Positions 1-4,288 of a DNA stretch of 5,440 bases are shown here, piece by piece. Source of the stretch: CAZTCJ01 sp964612085 (GTDB taxonomy: Bacteria; Pseudomonadota; Alphaproteobacteria; JAJFIK01); contig CAZTCJ010000152.1 of NCBI GenBank assembly GCA_964612085.1, positions 1 to 5,440 on the forward strand, in the 5' to 3' direction. The number at the start of each line of letters is the position of its first letter. The first letter of the stretch is position 1. The notes below the pieces were generated by a model. That model was not told the DNA's origin, ran no database searches, and was given only the letters and a program-made list of their open reading frames with translations. A program made the translations under genes and the position numbers.

Positions 1-396
1 ATAGCGGTAAAGCGGCAGGCCGCTCGCCTCCGCCGCCGCCTTGGCCACCGCCAGCGACACGCCCAGGATCGCGTTGGCGCCCAGCCGGCTCTTGTTGGGC
101 GTGCCGTCGAGGGCGATCATCTTGTCGTCGATCAGGCGCTGGGCGCGGGCGTCATAGCCCATAAGCGCCTCGGCGATCTCGGTGTTGACGGCGCTCACCG
201 CCTTGCCGACCCCCTTGCCACCGTAGCGCGGTCCGCCGTCGCGCAGCTCCACCGCCTCATGGGCGCCCGTGGACGCGCCCGAGGGCACGGCGGCCCGGCC
301 GAACGCGCCGTCTTCCAGGAACACGTCCACTTCCACGGTCGGGTTGCCCCGGCTGTCGATGATCTCACGGGCTTTGATGTCGATAATGGCGCTCAT
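1..396 (-). CDS. eno: Enolase, N-terminal part (cut by the window edge)
   Basis: Enolase interconverts 2-phosphoglycerate and phosphoenolpyruvate in glycolysis and gluconeogenesis. It is a cytosolic, Mg2+-dependent enzyme. The 132 visible residues begin MSAIIDIKAREIIDSRGNPT, the classic enolase start. They include the mobile active-site loop SGASTG (residues 39-44), which contributes a metal-binding serine in known enolases, and the conserved block KSRLGANAILGVSLA (102-116). The family is usually about 425 residues, so roughly the first third is present, covering the N-terminal capping domain; the barrel domain lies beyond the left edge. The ATG (complement of 394-396) fits the family start exactly. 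It is preceded by a GGAGAG ribosome binding site (complement of 401-406) with a four-base spacer. The gene is transcribed leftward, divergently from the 719-2011 gene. No defect is visible. Identification is certain from the motifs. Confidence 0.97.
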   Translation of the reverse strand, partial: MSAIIDIKAREIIDSRGNPTVEVDVFLEDGAFGRAAVPSGASTGAHEAVELRDGGPRYGGKGVGKAVSAVNTEIAEALMGYDARAQRLIDDKMIALDGTPNKSRLGANAILGVSLAVAKAAAEASGLPLYRY

Positions 397-400
397 GGGG

Positions 401-406
401 CTCTCC
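401..406 (-). promoter_or_regulatory. Ribosome binding site of eno
   Basis: GGAGAG read on the minus strand, four bases upstream of the enolase ATG. It supports the start at 396. Confidence 0.7.
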
Positions 407-562
407 GGATTGGGCGGGATCAGCGGCGCGCTGCCCCGGCGGTCTGATTTGGCCTCAGTCATAGCGAAGGCTTCGGACGGCGCAAAGAGTGTTCGCGCGG
501 CGCTCACAGCCCAAGGTCATTTGCAACCATTGACTGGCTGGATCTCCGCTCTCACAACCGGT

Positions 563-591
563 TTGCAGTTATGCACACTGTCGGGCATAGT
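563..591 (+). promoter_or_regulatory. Weak candidate promoter for the 719-2011 gene
   Basis: TTGCAG (563-568) and CATAGT (586-591) are 17 bases apart and match the sigma-70 consensus only partly, 3 of 6 and 4 of 6 bases. They lie in the locally AT-richer part of the intergenic region, with the right orientation and distance for the downstream gene. This is inference from consensus only and is easily a chance match. Confidence 0.2.
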
Positions 592-648
592 GATACATTG
601 TCGGCGGGGGTCACGATTTCAGGCAAATCACCGTGTTTTCCGAGGGTT

Positions 649-738
649 ATGACCATCCTGGTTCCAGTCGAGACCGTGGGGGCGCAAGCGTCCGTATCCA
701 CGGGCGCGAGGGCCGGTCATGACCTTCTTTTTCGATGA
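649..738 (+). CDS. Possible 29-residue upstream ORF overlapping the next gene's start
   Basis: An ATG at 649 opens 29 codons (beginning MTILVPVETV) ending with TGA at 736-738, inside the first codons of the gene that starts at 719 and in another frame. GAGGG (642-646) precedes the ATG, but the spacer is only two bases, which is poor for initiation. The peptide resembles nothing I recognise. If translated, it would carry ribosomes through the 674-703 hairpin and terminate just past the next start, a layout compatible with translational coupling. It may equally be a chance ORF in GC-rich DNA. Confidence 0.2.
   Translation: MTILVPVETVGAQASVSTGARAGHDLLFR
674..703 (+). promoter_or_regulatory. Stem-loop directly upstream of the ribosome binding site at 708
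   Basis: CCGTGG (674-679) pairs with CCACGG (698-703). Inside it, GGGCG (680-684) pairs with CGTCC (689-693), including one G-U pair, around a CAAG loop. The bases GTAT (694-697) bulge on the 3' side. The total is 11 base pairs ending four bases before the GAGGG Shine-Dalgarno sequence. The pairing is seen directly. A role in translation control of the downstream gene is inferred from position alone. Confidence 0.4.
708..712 (+). promoter_or_regulatory. Ribosome binding site for the 719 start
   Basis: GAGGG lies six bases upstream of the ATG at 719. It supports this start over the out-of-frame ATG at 649. Confidence 0.6.
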
Positions 739-2011
739 ACCGGTCTCCATCCCTCCCCTTGCGATCAATATTGTGTTGTACGGCGGACTGGCGCTGCTTT
801 TGGGCTGGGGCCTGTTTCACCTGGCACGCATGGGCTTTCGCATCCTGCTCCACTGGGCCGTACCCAAAAAGGCCGACACGATCGGCTTCGCCAACCTCGC
901 CCGCGGCCAGATGGAACGCGTTATCGCGCGCAACCTCTTTCCCGTCGACTGGCTGATCGATCTGCTGGCGGCCGATCTGGAGCAGAAGCACGGCCACTAC
1001 AAGAGTAACAAGGCCTCGCGGCTGCGCCATCTGTTGAAGATTCTGCCGCCGAGGAAGACATACCGGCCCAATCCGCCGTATACGGCGCAAGAGGATGCCG
1101 ATCCGCCGGAGGATTCGCATCTGGCGGATCTGCGCGGACGGCTTGACCGCAAACTGCGCCTGAGCCGGATCATGCGCACCATCGCGCCCCATGACGCGGG
1201 CGCTTATGTGCAGGCATTCAACGGCCTGGGCCTCGACCGGTTCGCCGTGCCCGTGCCCTATCTCCAGCGGAACTATCCGGGACTGGCGAGCTTCGCGATC
1301 ACGGAGCAATTGAGCTTCTACTCCCTGTTCTCCAAGGCGAAGGACGGCGAGAAACCGAAGCTCGGCCCGGTGACCGACCGCCTCTCCGGCTATGCGCCCG
1401 CCCACTACCGGGAGGAAAAATACCGTATTCTGATTTATTGTCCGCCTTACAAGGCGCTTCACGGCCAGTTCATGCAGGGCCTTTTGACGGCCCATGTGAA
1501 CCGGGTCGAGAAATACGCCTTGGCGAGCATTCAACTGCCGACGGATGAAGGCGAGGAGGAGCTGACCGAGGACATCGCCTTTTGCGGCGTCGTGTTTACC
1601 TGCGAGCCCACTTCCGTCGCCGTCATGACCGACAGCAGCCAGCGCTCGGCCATCATCCAGTTCCGGGAAAAGGTCAACCGCACGGACGATTATACCGAGA
1701 TGCGCCGGAAACTGACCGGCAGCGTCATTCTCAACCAGACAGTCAATCCCGACAGCAACAAGATGCGTACAGGGACGATATTGGCCACGCGGATCGACCG
1801 TCCCGAGGGCGACGACACTTGCAGCCAACCGGTTGCGGTGCCGCTGATCTGCCGCACGGTCCAGCCCGACTGCAAGGAAGACGATACGCTCAAATGGATG
1901 ACCATGATGAACGTGCAGGAAGACGAGGCCCTGACGGCGCGGGATCTGGAAATCAAGGTGCGCAACGAAATCGCGGCCAATCAGCCGTGGAACCCGAATT
2001 CCAGAACCTGA
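719..2011 (+). CDS. Uncharacterised membrane-anchored protein, 430 residues
   Basis: I do not recognise the family. The protein has one hydrophobic segment at about residues 13-33 (LAINIVLYGGLALLLGWG core), followed by a basic stretch (R37, R41, K50, K51). This predicts a single N-terminal membrane anchor with the rest in the cytoplasm by the positive-inside rule. A basic, helix-prone region (about 62-110) leads to a Pro/Asp/Glu-rich segment (about 115-138) and then a larger, probably globular alpha/beta region (about 165-400) with alternating hydrophobic stretches such as KYRILIYCPPY (234-244) and DIAFCGVVFTCEP (285-297). Cysteines 241, 289, 295, 368, 378 and 385 show no recognisable metal-binding spacing. 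Balanced amino-acid composition, including W, Y, F, M and N, argues for a real gene rather than a GC artefact. The ATG has a GAGGG site six bases upstream. The stop is only three bases from the end of the convergent carboxylase gene, so no separate terminator fits between them. I assign no function. Confidence 0.85.
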   Translation: MTFFFDEPVSIPPLAINIVLYGGLALLLGWGLFHLARMGFRILLHWAVPKKADTIGFANLARGQMERVIARNLFPVDWLIDLLAADLEQKHGHYKSNKASRLRHLLKILPPRKTYRPNPPYTAQEDADPPEDSHLADLRGRLDRKLRLSRIMRTIAPHDAGAYVQAFNGLGLDRFAVPVPYLQRNYPGLASFAITEQLSFYSLFSKAKDGEKPKLGPVTDRLSGYAPAHYREEKYRILIYCPPYKALHGQFMQGLLTAHVNRVEKYALASIQLPTDEGEEELTEDIAFCGVVFTCEPTSVAVMTDSSQRSAIIQFREKVNRTDDYTEMRRKLTGSVILNQTVNPDSNKMRTGTILATRIDRPEGDDTCSQPVAVPLICRTVQPDCKEDDTLKWMTMMNVQEDEALTARDLEIKVRNEIAANQPWNPNSRT

Positions 2012-2014
2012 GCG

Positions 2015-2506
2015 CTACATGCGGAAGACGCCGAAGCGGGTGTCGGGGATCGGCGCGTTGAGGGACGCCGACAGGCACAGGGCCAGCACGCGGCGGGTAT
2101 CGCGCGGGCGGATGATGCCGTCGTCCCACAGGCGCGCGGTGGCGAAATAGGGGCTGCCCTCTTTCTCGTAAGACTCGCGGATCGGCTGTTTGAACGCCTC
2201 TTCGTCTTCCGCGCTCCAACTCTCGCCCTTGGCCTCGATATTGTCTCGCCGCACCGTGGCCAGCACGCTCGCCGCCTGCTCGCCCCCCATGACGGAGATT
2301 CGGGAGTTGGGCCAGGTAAAGAGGAACCGGGGGCTATAGGACCGGCCGCACATGCCGTAATTGCCCGCCCCGTAAGAGCCGCCGATCAGTATGGTGAACT
2401 TCGGCACCTGCACGCAAGCGACCGCCGTCACCAGCTTCGCGCCGTCCTTGGCGATACGGCCAGCCTCGTATTTCCGCCCGACCATGAAGTCCTCAATATT
2501 CTGCAT
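2015..2506 (-). CDS. mccB: Methylcrotonyl-CoA carboxylase carboxyltransferase subunit, C-terminal fragment
   Basis: This is the back third of the beta subunit of 3-methylcrotonyl-CoA carboxylase, in the same frame as the front part at 2513-3622 and separated from it by ATC-TAA. The full enzyme transfers carboxyl from biotin to 3-methylcrotonyl-CoA in leucine breakdown. From the ATG at 2506 it is 163 residues. Family blocks visible include FMVGRKYEAG (7-16), the glycine-rich active-site region GGSYGAGNYGMCG (42-54), ISVMGGEQAA (70-79), ARLWDDGII (124-132) and the normal C-terminus TRFGVFRM followed by TAG. Three conserved positions near the front are altered: family NITGF reads NIEDF, and family EAGGIAKDG reads EAGRIAKDG. 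No Shine-Dalgarno precedes the ATG at 2506, but GAGG (complement of 2491-2494) stands five bases before an internal ATG at 2485, which would give 156 residues. Either it is the decayed end of a broken gene or a separately translated piece; the sequence alone does not decide. Confidence 0.75.
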   Translation of the reverse strand: MQNIEDFMVGRKYEAGRIAKDGAKLVTAVACVQVPKFTILIGGSYGAGNYGMCGRSYSPRFLFTWPNSRISVMGGEQAASVLATVRRDNIEAKGESWSAEDEEAFKQPIRESYEKEGSPYFATARLWDDGIIRPRDTRRVLALCLSASLNAPIPDTRFGVFRM

Positions 2507-2515
2507 TTAGATCTA
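2486..2515 (-). other. Interruption in mccB: two in-frame stops, then an SD-like site
   Basis: Read on the minus strand, the codons after the conserved QRKIP are TAG, ATC, TAA, ATG, CAG, AAT, ATT, GAG, GAC, TTC, ATG. In typical family members the same positions encode L-V-F-L-Q-N-I-T-G-F-M. The codon count is unchanged, so this is substitution in place, not insertion or frameshift. The patch is AT-richer and uses codons (ATA, AAT, ATT) unlike its GC-rich surroundings. The stops sit at an 8-base palindrome, TAGATCTA (2508-2515). Both TAG and TAA end other genes in this window (TAG at the natural mccB end, TAA at 5393-5395), which argues against a reassigned stop codon. Confidence 0.8.
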
Positions 2516-3622
2516 CGGTATCTTGCGCTGGCCGCACAGTTCCACGAAATGGGCGGCCTTCAAGGCGGACTCGGAGAAGAGAATGCCGTTATTGGCGACG
2601 ATCCCCACCGGATAGCCCTCGATATGGGCGAAGCCGGTGACGATGGTGGTGCCGTAAAGCGGCTTGAACTCATCGAAGCGGGAGCCGTCCACGATTCGCG
2701 CGATCACCTCGCGCACATCGTATTGGGTGGCGAGCGAGGACGGCACGATACCGTCCAGTTCCGCCGGATCGTAAGCGGGCGGCTCCGGCGCGCGCAGGTC
2801 CATCGCCACCGTCTTGGTCAGGTTCAGGGTGCCGACGATCTGACGGGCCAGCGCCAGCGCATGGGAATCGTCCGCCGCGTAATGGTCCACCACGCCGCTG
2901 GTGCGGGCATGGACATCCGCGCCGCCCAGATCCTCCGCGCTCACCACTTCGCCGGTGGCGGCCTTCACCAAAGGCGGGCCGCCGAGAAAGATCGTGCCTT
3001 GTTTGCGCACAATGACGGTCTCGTCCGACATGGCGGGCACGTAGGCGCCGCCGGCCGTGCACGAGCCCATCACCACGGCGATCTGGGGAATGCCCTGGGC
3101 GGACATGTTGGCCTGGTTATAAAAGATCCGGCCGAAATGCTCCTTATCAGGAAAGATATCGGCCTGGTTCGGCAGGTTCGCGCCGCCGGAATCCACCAGA
3201 TAGATGCAGGGCAGCCGGTTCTCCCGCGCGATCTCCTGGGCGCGCAAATGCTTTTTCACCGTCTCCGGATAATAGGTGCCGCCCTTGATGGTGGCGTCGT
3301 TGCACACCACCATGCATTCGCGCCCCTGGACCCGGCCAATGCCGGTGATCATGGACGCGCCGTGGATCGCGCCCCCATGCATGCCGTACGCGGCCAAGGG
3401 CGAGAGTTCCAGGAACGGCGCGCCGGGATCGAGCAACTGCCCCACCCGCTCCCGGGGCAACAGCTTGCCGCGCTTGACATGGCGGGCGCGCGCCGTCTCG
3501 TCGCCGCCTTCAGCCGCCTGCGCCAGACGGTCCTCCAGCTCCTCGACCAGGGCGCCCATGGCGCTGGCATTGGCCTTGAAGGCTTCGGAGCGGGGACTGG
3601 CGGCGGAGCTGAGAACGGACAT
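2513..3622 (-). CDS. mccB: Methylcrotonyl-CoA carboxylase carboxyltransferase subunit, N-terminal fragment ending at an in-frame stop
   Basis: This is the front 369 residues of a biotin-dependent carboxyltransferase. It matches the 3-methylcrotonyl-CoA carboxylase beta subunit (leucine degradation, cytosol, partner of the biotin-carrying alpha subunit) rather than propionyl- or acetyl-CoA types. Landmarks are ARARHVKRGKLLPRERV (44-60), NDATIKGGTYYPETVKKH (108-125), the DSGGANLPNQ block (144-153), the oxyanion region GSCTAGGAYVPAMSDE (186-201), GTIFLGGPPLVKAATGE (209-225) and LGGADVH (232-238). The frame continues to ELCGQRKIP and stops at TAG (2513-2515), where the family continues with LVFLQNITGF. 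I chose the ATG at 3620-3622 because MSVLSSAASPRSEAF aligns with the family start and AAGGTG (complement of 3632-3637) precedes it by nine bases; an ATG 14 codons earlier is less likely. Joined to 2015-2506 through the stops, it gives 535 residues, the usual family length. No mccA, acyl-CoA dehydrogenase or lyase gene is adjacent. Without the C-terminal glycine-rich region this fragment alone should be inactive. Confidence 0.88.
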   Translation of the reverse strand: MSVLSSAASPRSEAFKANASAMGALVEELEDRLAQAAEGGDETARARHVKRGKLLPRERVGQLLDPGAPFLELSPLAAYGMHGGAIHGASMITGIGRVQGRECMVVCNDATIKGGTYYPETVKKHLRAQEIARENRLPCIYLVDSGGANLPNQADIFPDKEHFGRIFYNQANMSAQGIPQIAVVMGSCTAGGAYVPAMSDETVIVRKQGTIFLGGPPLVKAATGEVVSAEDLGGADVHARTSGVVDHYAADDSHALALARQIVGTLNLTKTVAMDLRAPEPPAYDPAELDGIVPSSLATQYDVREVIARIVDGSRFDEFKPLYGTTIVTGFAHIEGYPVGIVANNGILFSESALKAAHFVELCGQRKIP

Positions 3623-3699
3623 GGGGCATGACACCTTGGTGAATGACTGCCGCTCCCGTAGCATGGGTGGGGGGTGATGTGAACGGCGGAGGCGTGGTC
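3623..3699. promoter_or_regulatory. Divergent promoter region between mccB and the NTF2-like gene
   Basis: These 77 bases must hold the start signals of two divergent genes unless promoters lie inside the coding regions. I see the mccB ribosome binding site (AAGGTG, complement of 3632-3637) inside a short palindrome CACCTTGGTG (3632-3641), and GGAGG (3688-3692) for the plus-strand gene. No convincing -35/-10 pair is visible. Confidence 0.4.
3688..3692 (+). promoter_or_regulatory. Ribosome binding site for the 3700 start
   Basis: GGAGG lies seven bases before the ATG at 3700. It decides this start over the in-frame ATG at 3643, whose extra 19 residues (Gly/Val-rich) do not resemble the family. 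Confidence 0.75.
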
Positions 3700-4086
3700 A
3701 TGGACAGGCAGGCGCAAACCTGGCGGTTTCTGGAGCAGTGGCACCGGGCGGTGGACGCCCGCGATCCGGACCTGCTGGACCCGATCCTGGCGGCGGATGT
3801 GGCGATTTCATCGCCCGCCTACTGGTCGCCCAAGCAGGACCGGGCGTACGTCAAGACCGTGCTCAGCGCCGTGATCTTCGGGCTCGAAGACTTCCGCTAT
3901 ACGGGCGAATGGGTGAAGCACGGCGAGTTGATCCTGGAGTTCGAGGGCCATATCGGCGGCACCCGCATGCGCGGCATCGACCGGATTTCCCTGAACGACC
4001 AAGGCCAGATGAAGCATATCGAAGTGTTCATCCGCCCGATCAACGGCCTGATGGCGCTGGCCGAGCAGGTGAAAGGCGCGTTTTGA
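3700..4086 (+). CDS. NTF2/SnoaL-like family protein, 128 residues
   Basis: This is a small cytosolic protein with the NTF2-like fold: an N-terminal helical part, then a curved beta sheet forming a pocket. The visible pattern is typical. WRFLEQWHRAVDARDPDLLDPILAADVAISSP (about residues 7-38) is the helix pair plus first strand. A helix carrying YVKTVLSAVIFGLEDFRY follows, then strands with WVKHGELILEFEGHIGGTRMRGIDRISL, QMKHIEVFIRPINGL and a C-terminal helix ending LAEQVKGAF. Length (about 120-140 in the family) and the E-F-x-V/I-R-P ending resemble proteins annotated as nuclear transport factor 2 family or SnoaL-like. Such proteins include ketosteroid isomerase-like and dehydratase enzymes as well as non-catalytic ligand binders, so the substrate cannot be named. 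It has no signal peptide or membrane segment. It is divergent from mccB, with no sign of sharing its pathway. Confidence 0.88.
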   Translation: MDRQAQTWRFLEQWHRAVDARDPDLLDPILAADVAISSPAYWSPKQDRAYVKTVLSAVIFGLEDFRYTGEWVKHGELILEFEGHIGGTRMRGIDRISLNDQGQMKHIEVFIRPINGLMALAEQVKGAF

Positions 4087-4138
4087 GGGTTTGCGAGGGC
4101 CTAATGGACGGTTTGAAAAACCTGCGCGTGAGGGCGCT

Positions 4139-4164
4139 GCGGGAAGGGCCGCCCCCCTTCCCGC
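4139..4164 (+). terminator. Terminator-like hairpin after the NTF2-like gene
   Basis: GCGGGAAGGG (4139-4148) pairs perfectly with CCCTTCCCGC (4155-4164), ten base pairs around a six-base loop, about 50 bases after the stop codon. The following bases (CTCTTGC) are not a proper U-tract, so termination may be inefficient or Rho-assisted. Confidence 0.5.
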
Positions 4165-4240
4165 CTCTTGCAAAGCCCCTTGCCACGCCGCCCTTGTCAA
4201 ATCGGTGAAATTTCGGTCCCCTATTCATCTGAAAGATGCG

Positions 4241-4263
4241 GGCCGCGCCAAGCGGTGGCGGCC
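4241..4263 (+). promoter_or_regulatory. GC-rich hairpin in the leader of the secreted-protein gene
   Basis: GGCC (4241-4244) pairs with GGCC (4260-4263), and GCCA (4247-4250) pairs with TGGC (4256-4259). The bases GC (4245-4246) bulge and AGCGG forms the loop. It ends 13 bases before the ribosome binding site at 4277. The structure is visible; any regulatory role is inferred from position. Confidence 0.35.
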
Positions 4264-4276
4264 GGTCTGACGTGAG

Positions 4277-4282
4277 AGGGGG
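4277..4282 (+). promoter_or_regulatory. Ribosome binding site for the 4289 start
   Basis: AGGGGG lies six bases before the ATG at 4289. It favours this start over the ATG at 4337 (residue 17), although a start there would also leave a hydrophobic signal core. Confidence 0.65.
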
Positions 4283-4288
4283 CTTCCA

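Larger units (their letters stand above)
397..718. other. Divergent intergenic region between eno and the membrane-anchored unknown gene
   Basis: This 322-base stretch separates two divergent genes and should carry the promoters of both. It is less GC-rich in its middle (about 510-640) than the genes beside it. I found no convincing protein-coding gene. Longer open frames crossing it are extensions of frames opposite to, or out of phase with, the real genes. It contains a weak plus-strand promoter candidate (563-591), the perfect 8-base palindrome AACCGGTT (556-563), a 29-codon upstream ORF (649-738) and a stem-loop (674-703). For eno I could see only a poor minus-strand match: TTGCGC, a 16-base gap, then TATGAC, at about 457-484. 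Confidence 0.6.
4087..4288. other. Intergenic region between the NTF2-like gene and the secreted-protein gene
   Basis: It holds a 34-codon ORF candidate (4104-4208), a terminator-like hairpin (4139-4164), two TCGGT direct repeats 11 bases apart (4202-4206, 4213-4217), an inverted repeat CATCT-gaa-AGATG (4226-4238), a GC-rich hairpin (4241-4263) and a strong ribosome binding site (4277-4282). The AT-richer part (about 4194-4237) is the likeliest promoter location. The best pair, TTGTCA (4194) and TATTCA (4222), is 22 bases apart, too far for a normal sigma-70 promoter. Confidence 0.5.

Noticed and set aside
470..480. Palindrome CGAAG-g-CTTCG in the eno leader region
   Set aside because: With a one-base centre it cannot form an RNA hairpin of useful size, and short odd palindromes are common by chance.
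647..1828. Long minus-strand ORF (393 codons) opposite the 430-residue gene
   Set aside because: It is the antisense frame of a well-composed plus-strand protein. Its translation is rich in R, Q, G and H with no domain, as expected for GC-rich shadows.
2507..2515. Recoding (selenocysteine, pyrrolysine or altered code) at the mccB stops
   Set aside because: There is no TGA. TAG and TAA both end other genes in this window, and the family has ordinary Leu and Phe at these positions.
2549..3631. 360-codon plus-strand ORF opposite mccB
   Set aside because: It lies opposite an unmistakable carboxyltransferase. Its His/Gly/Ala/Arg-rich translation is typical of an antisense shadow.
3643..3699. In-frame upstream extension of the NTF2-like protein from the ATG at 3643
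   Set aside because: The extra 19 residues are Gly/Val-rich and unlike the family, and a strong GGAGG site sits seven bases before the ATG at 3700.
4194..4227. Promoter TTGTCA / TATTCA upstream of the secreted-protein gene
   Set aside because: The 22-base spacing is too long for a sigma-70 promoter, so I do not list it as one.
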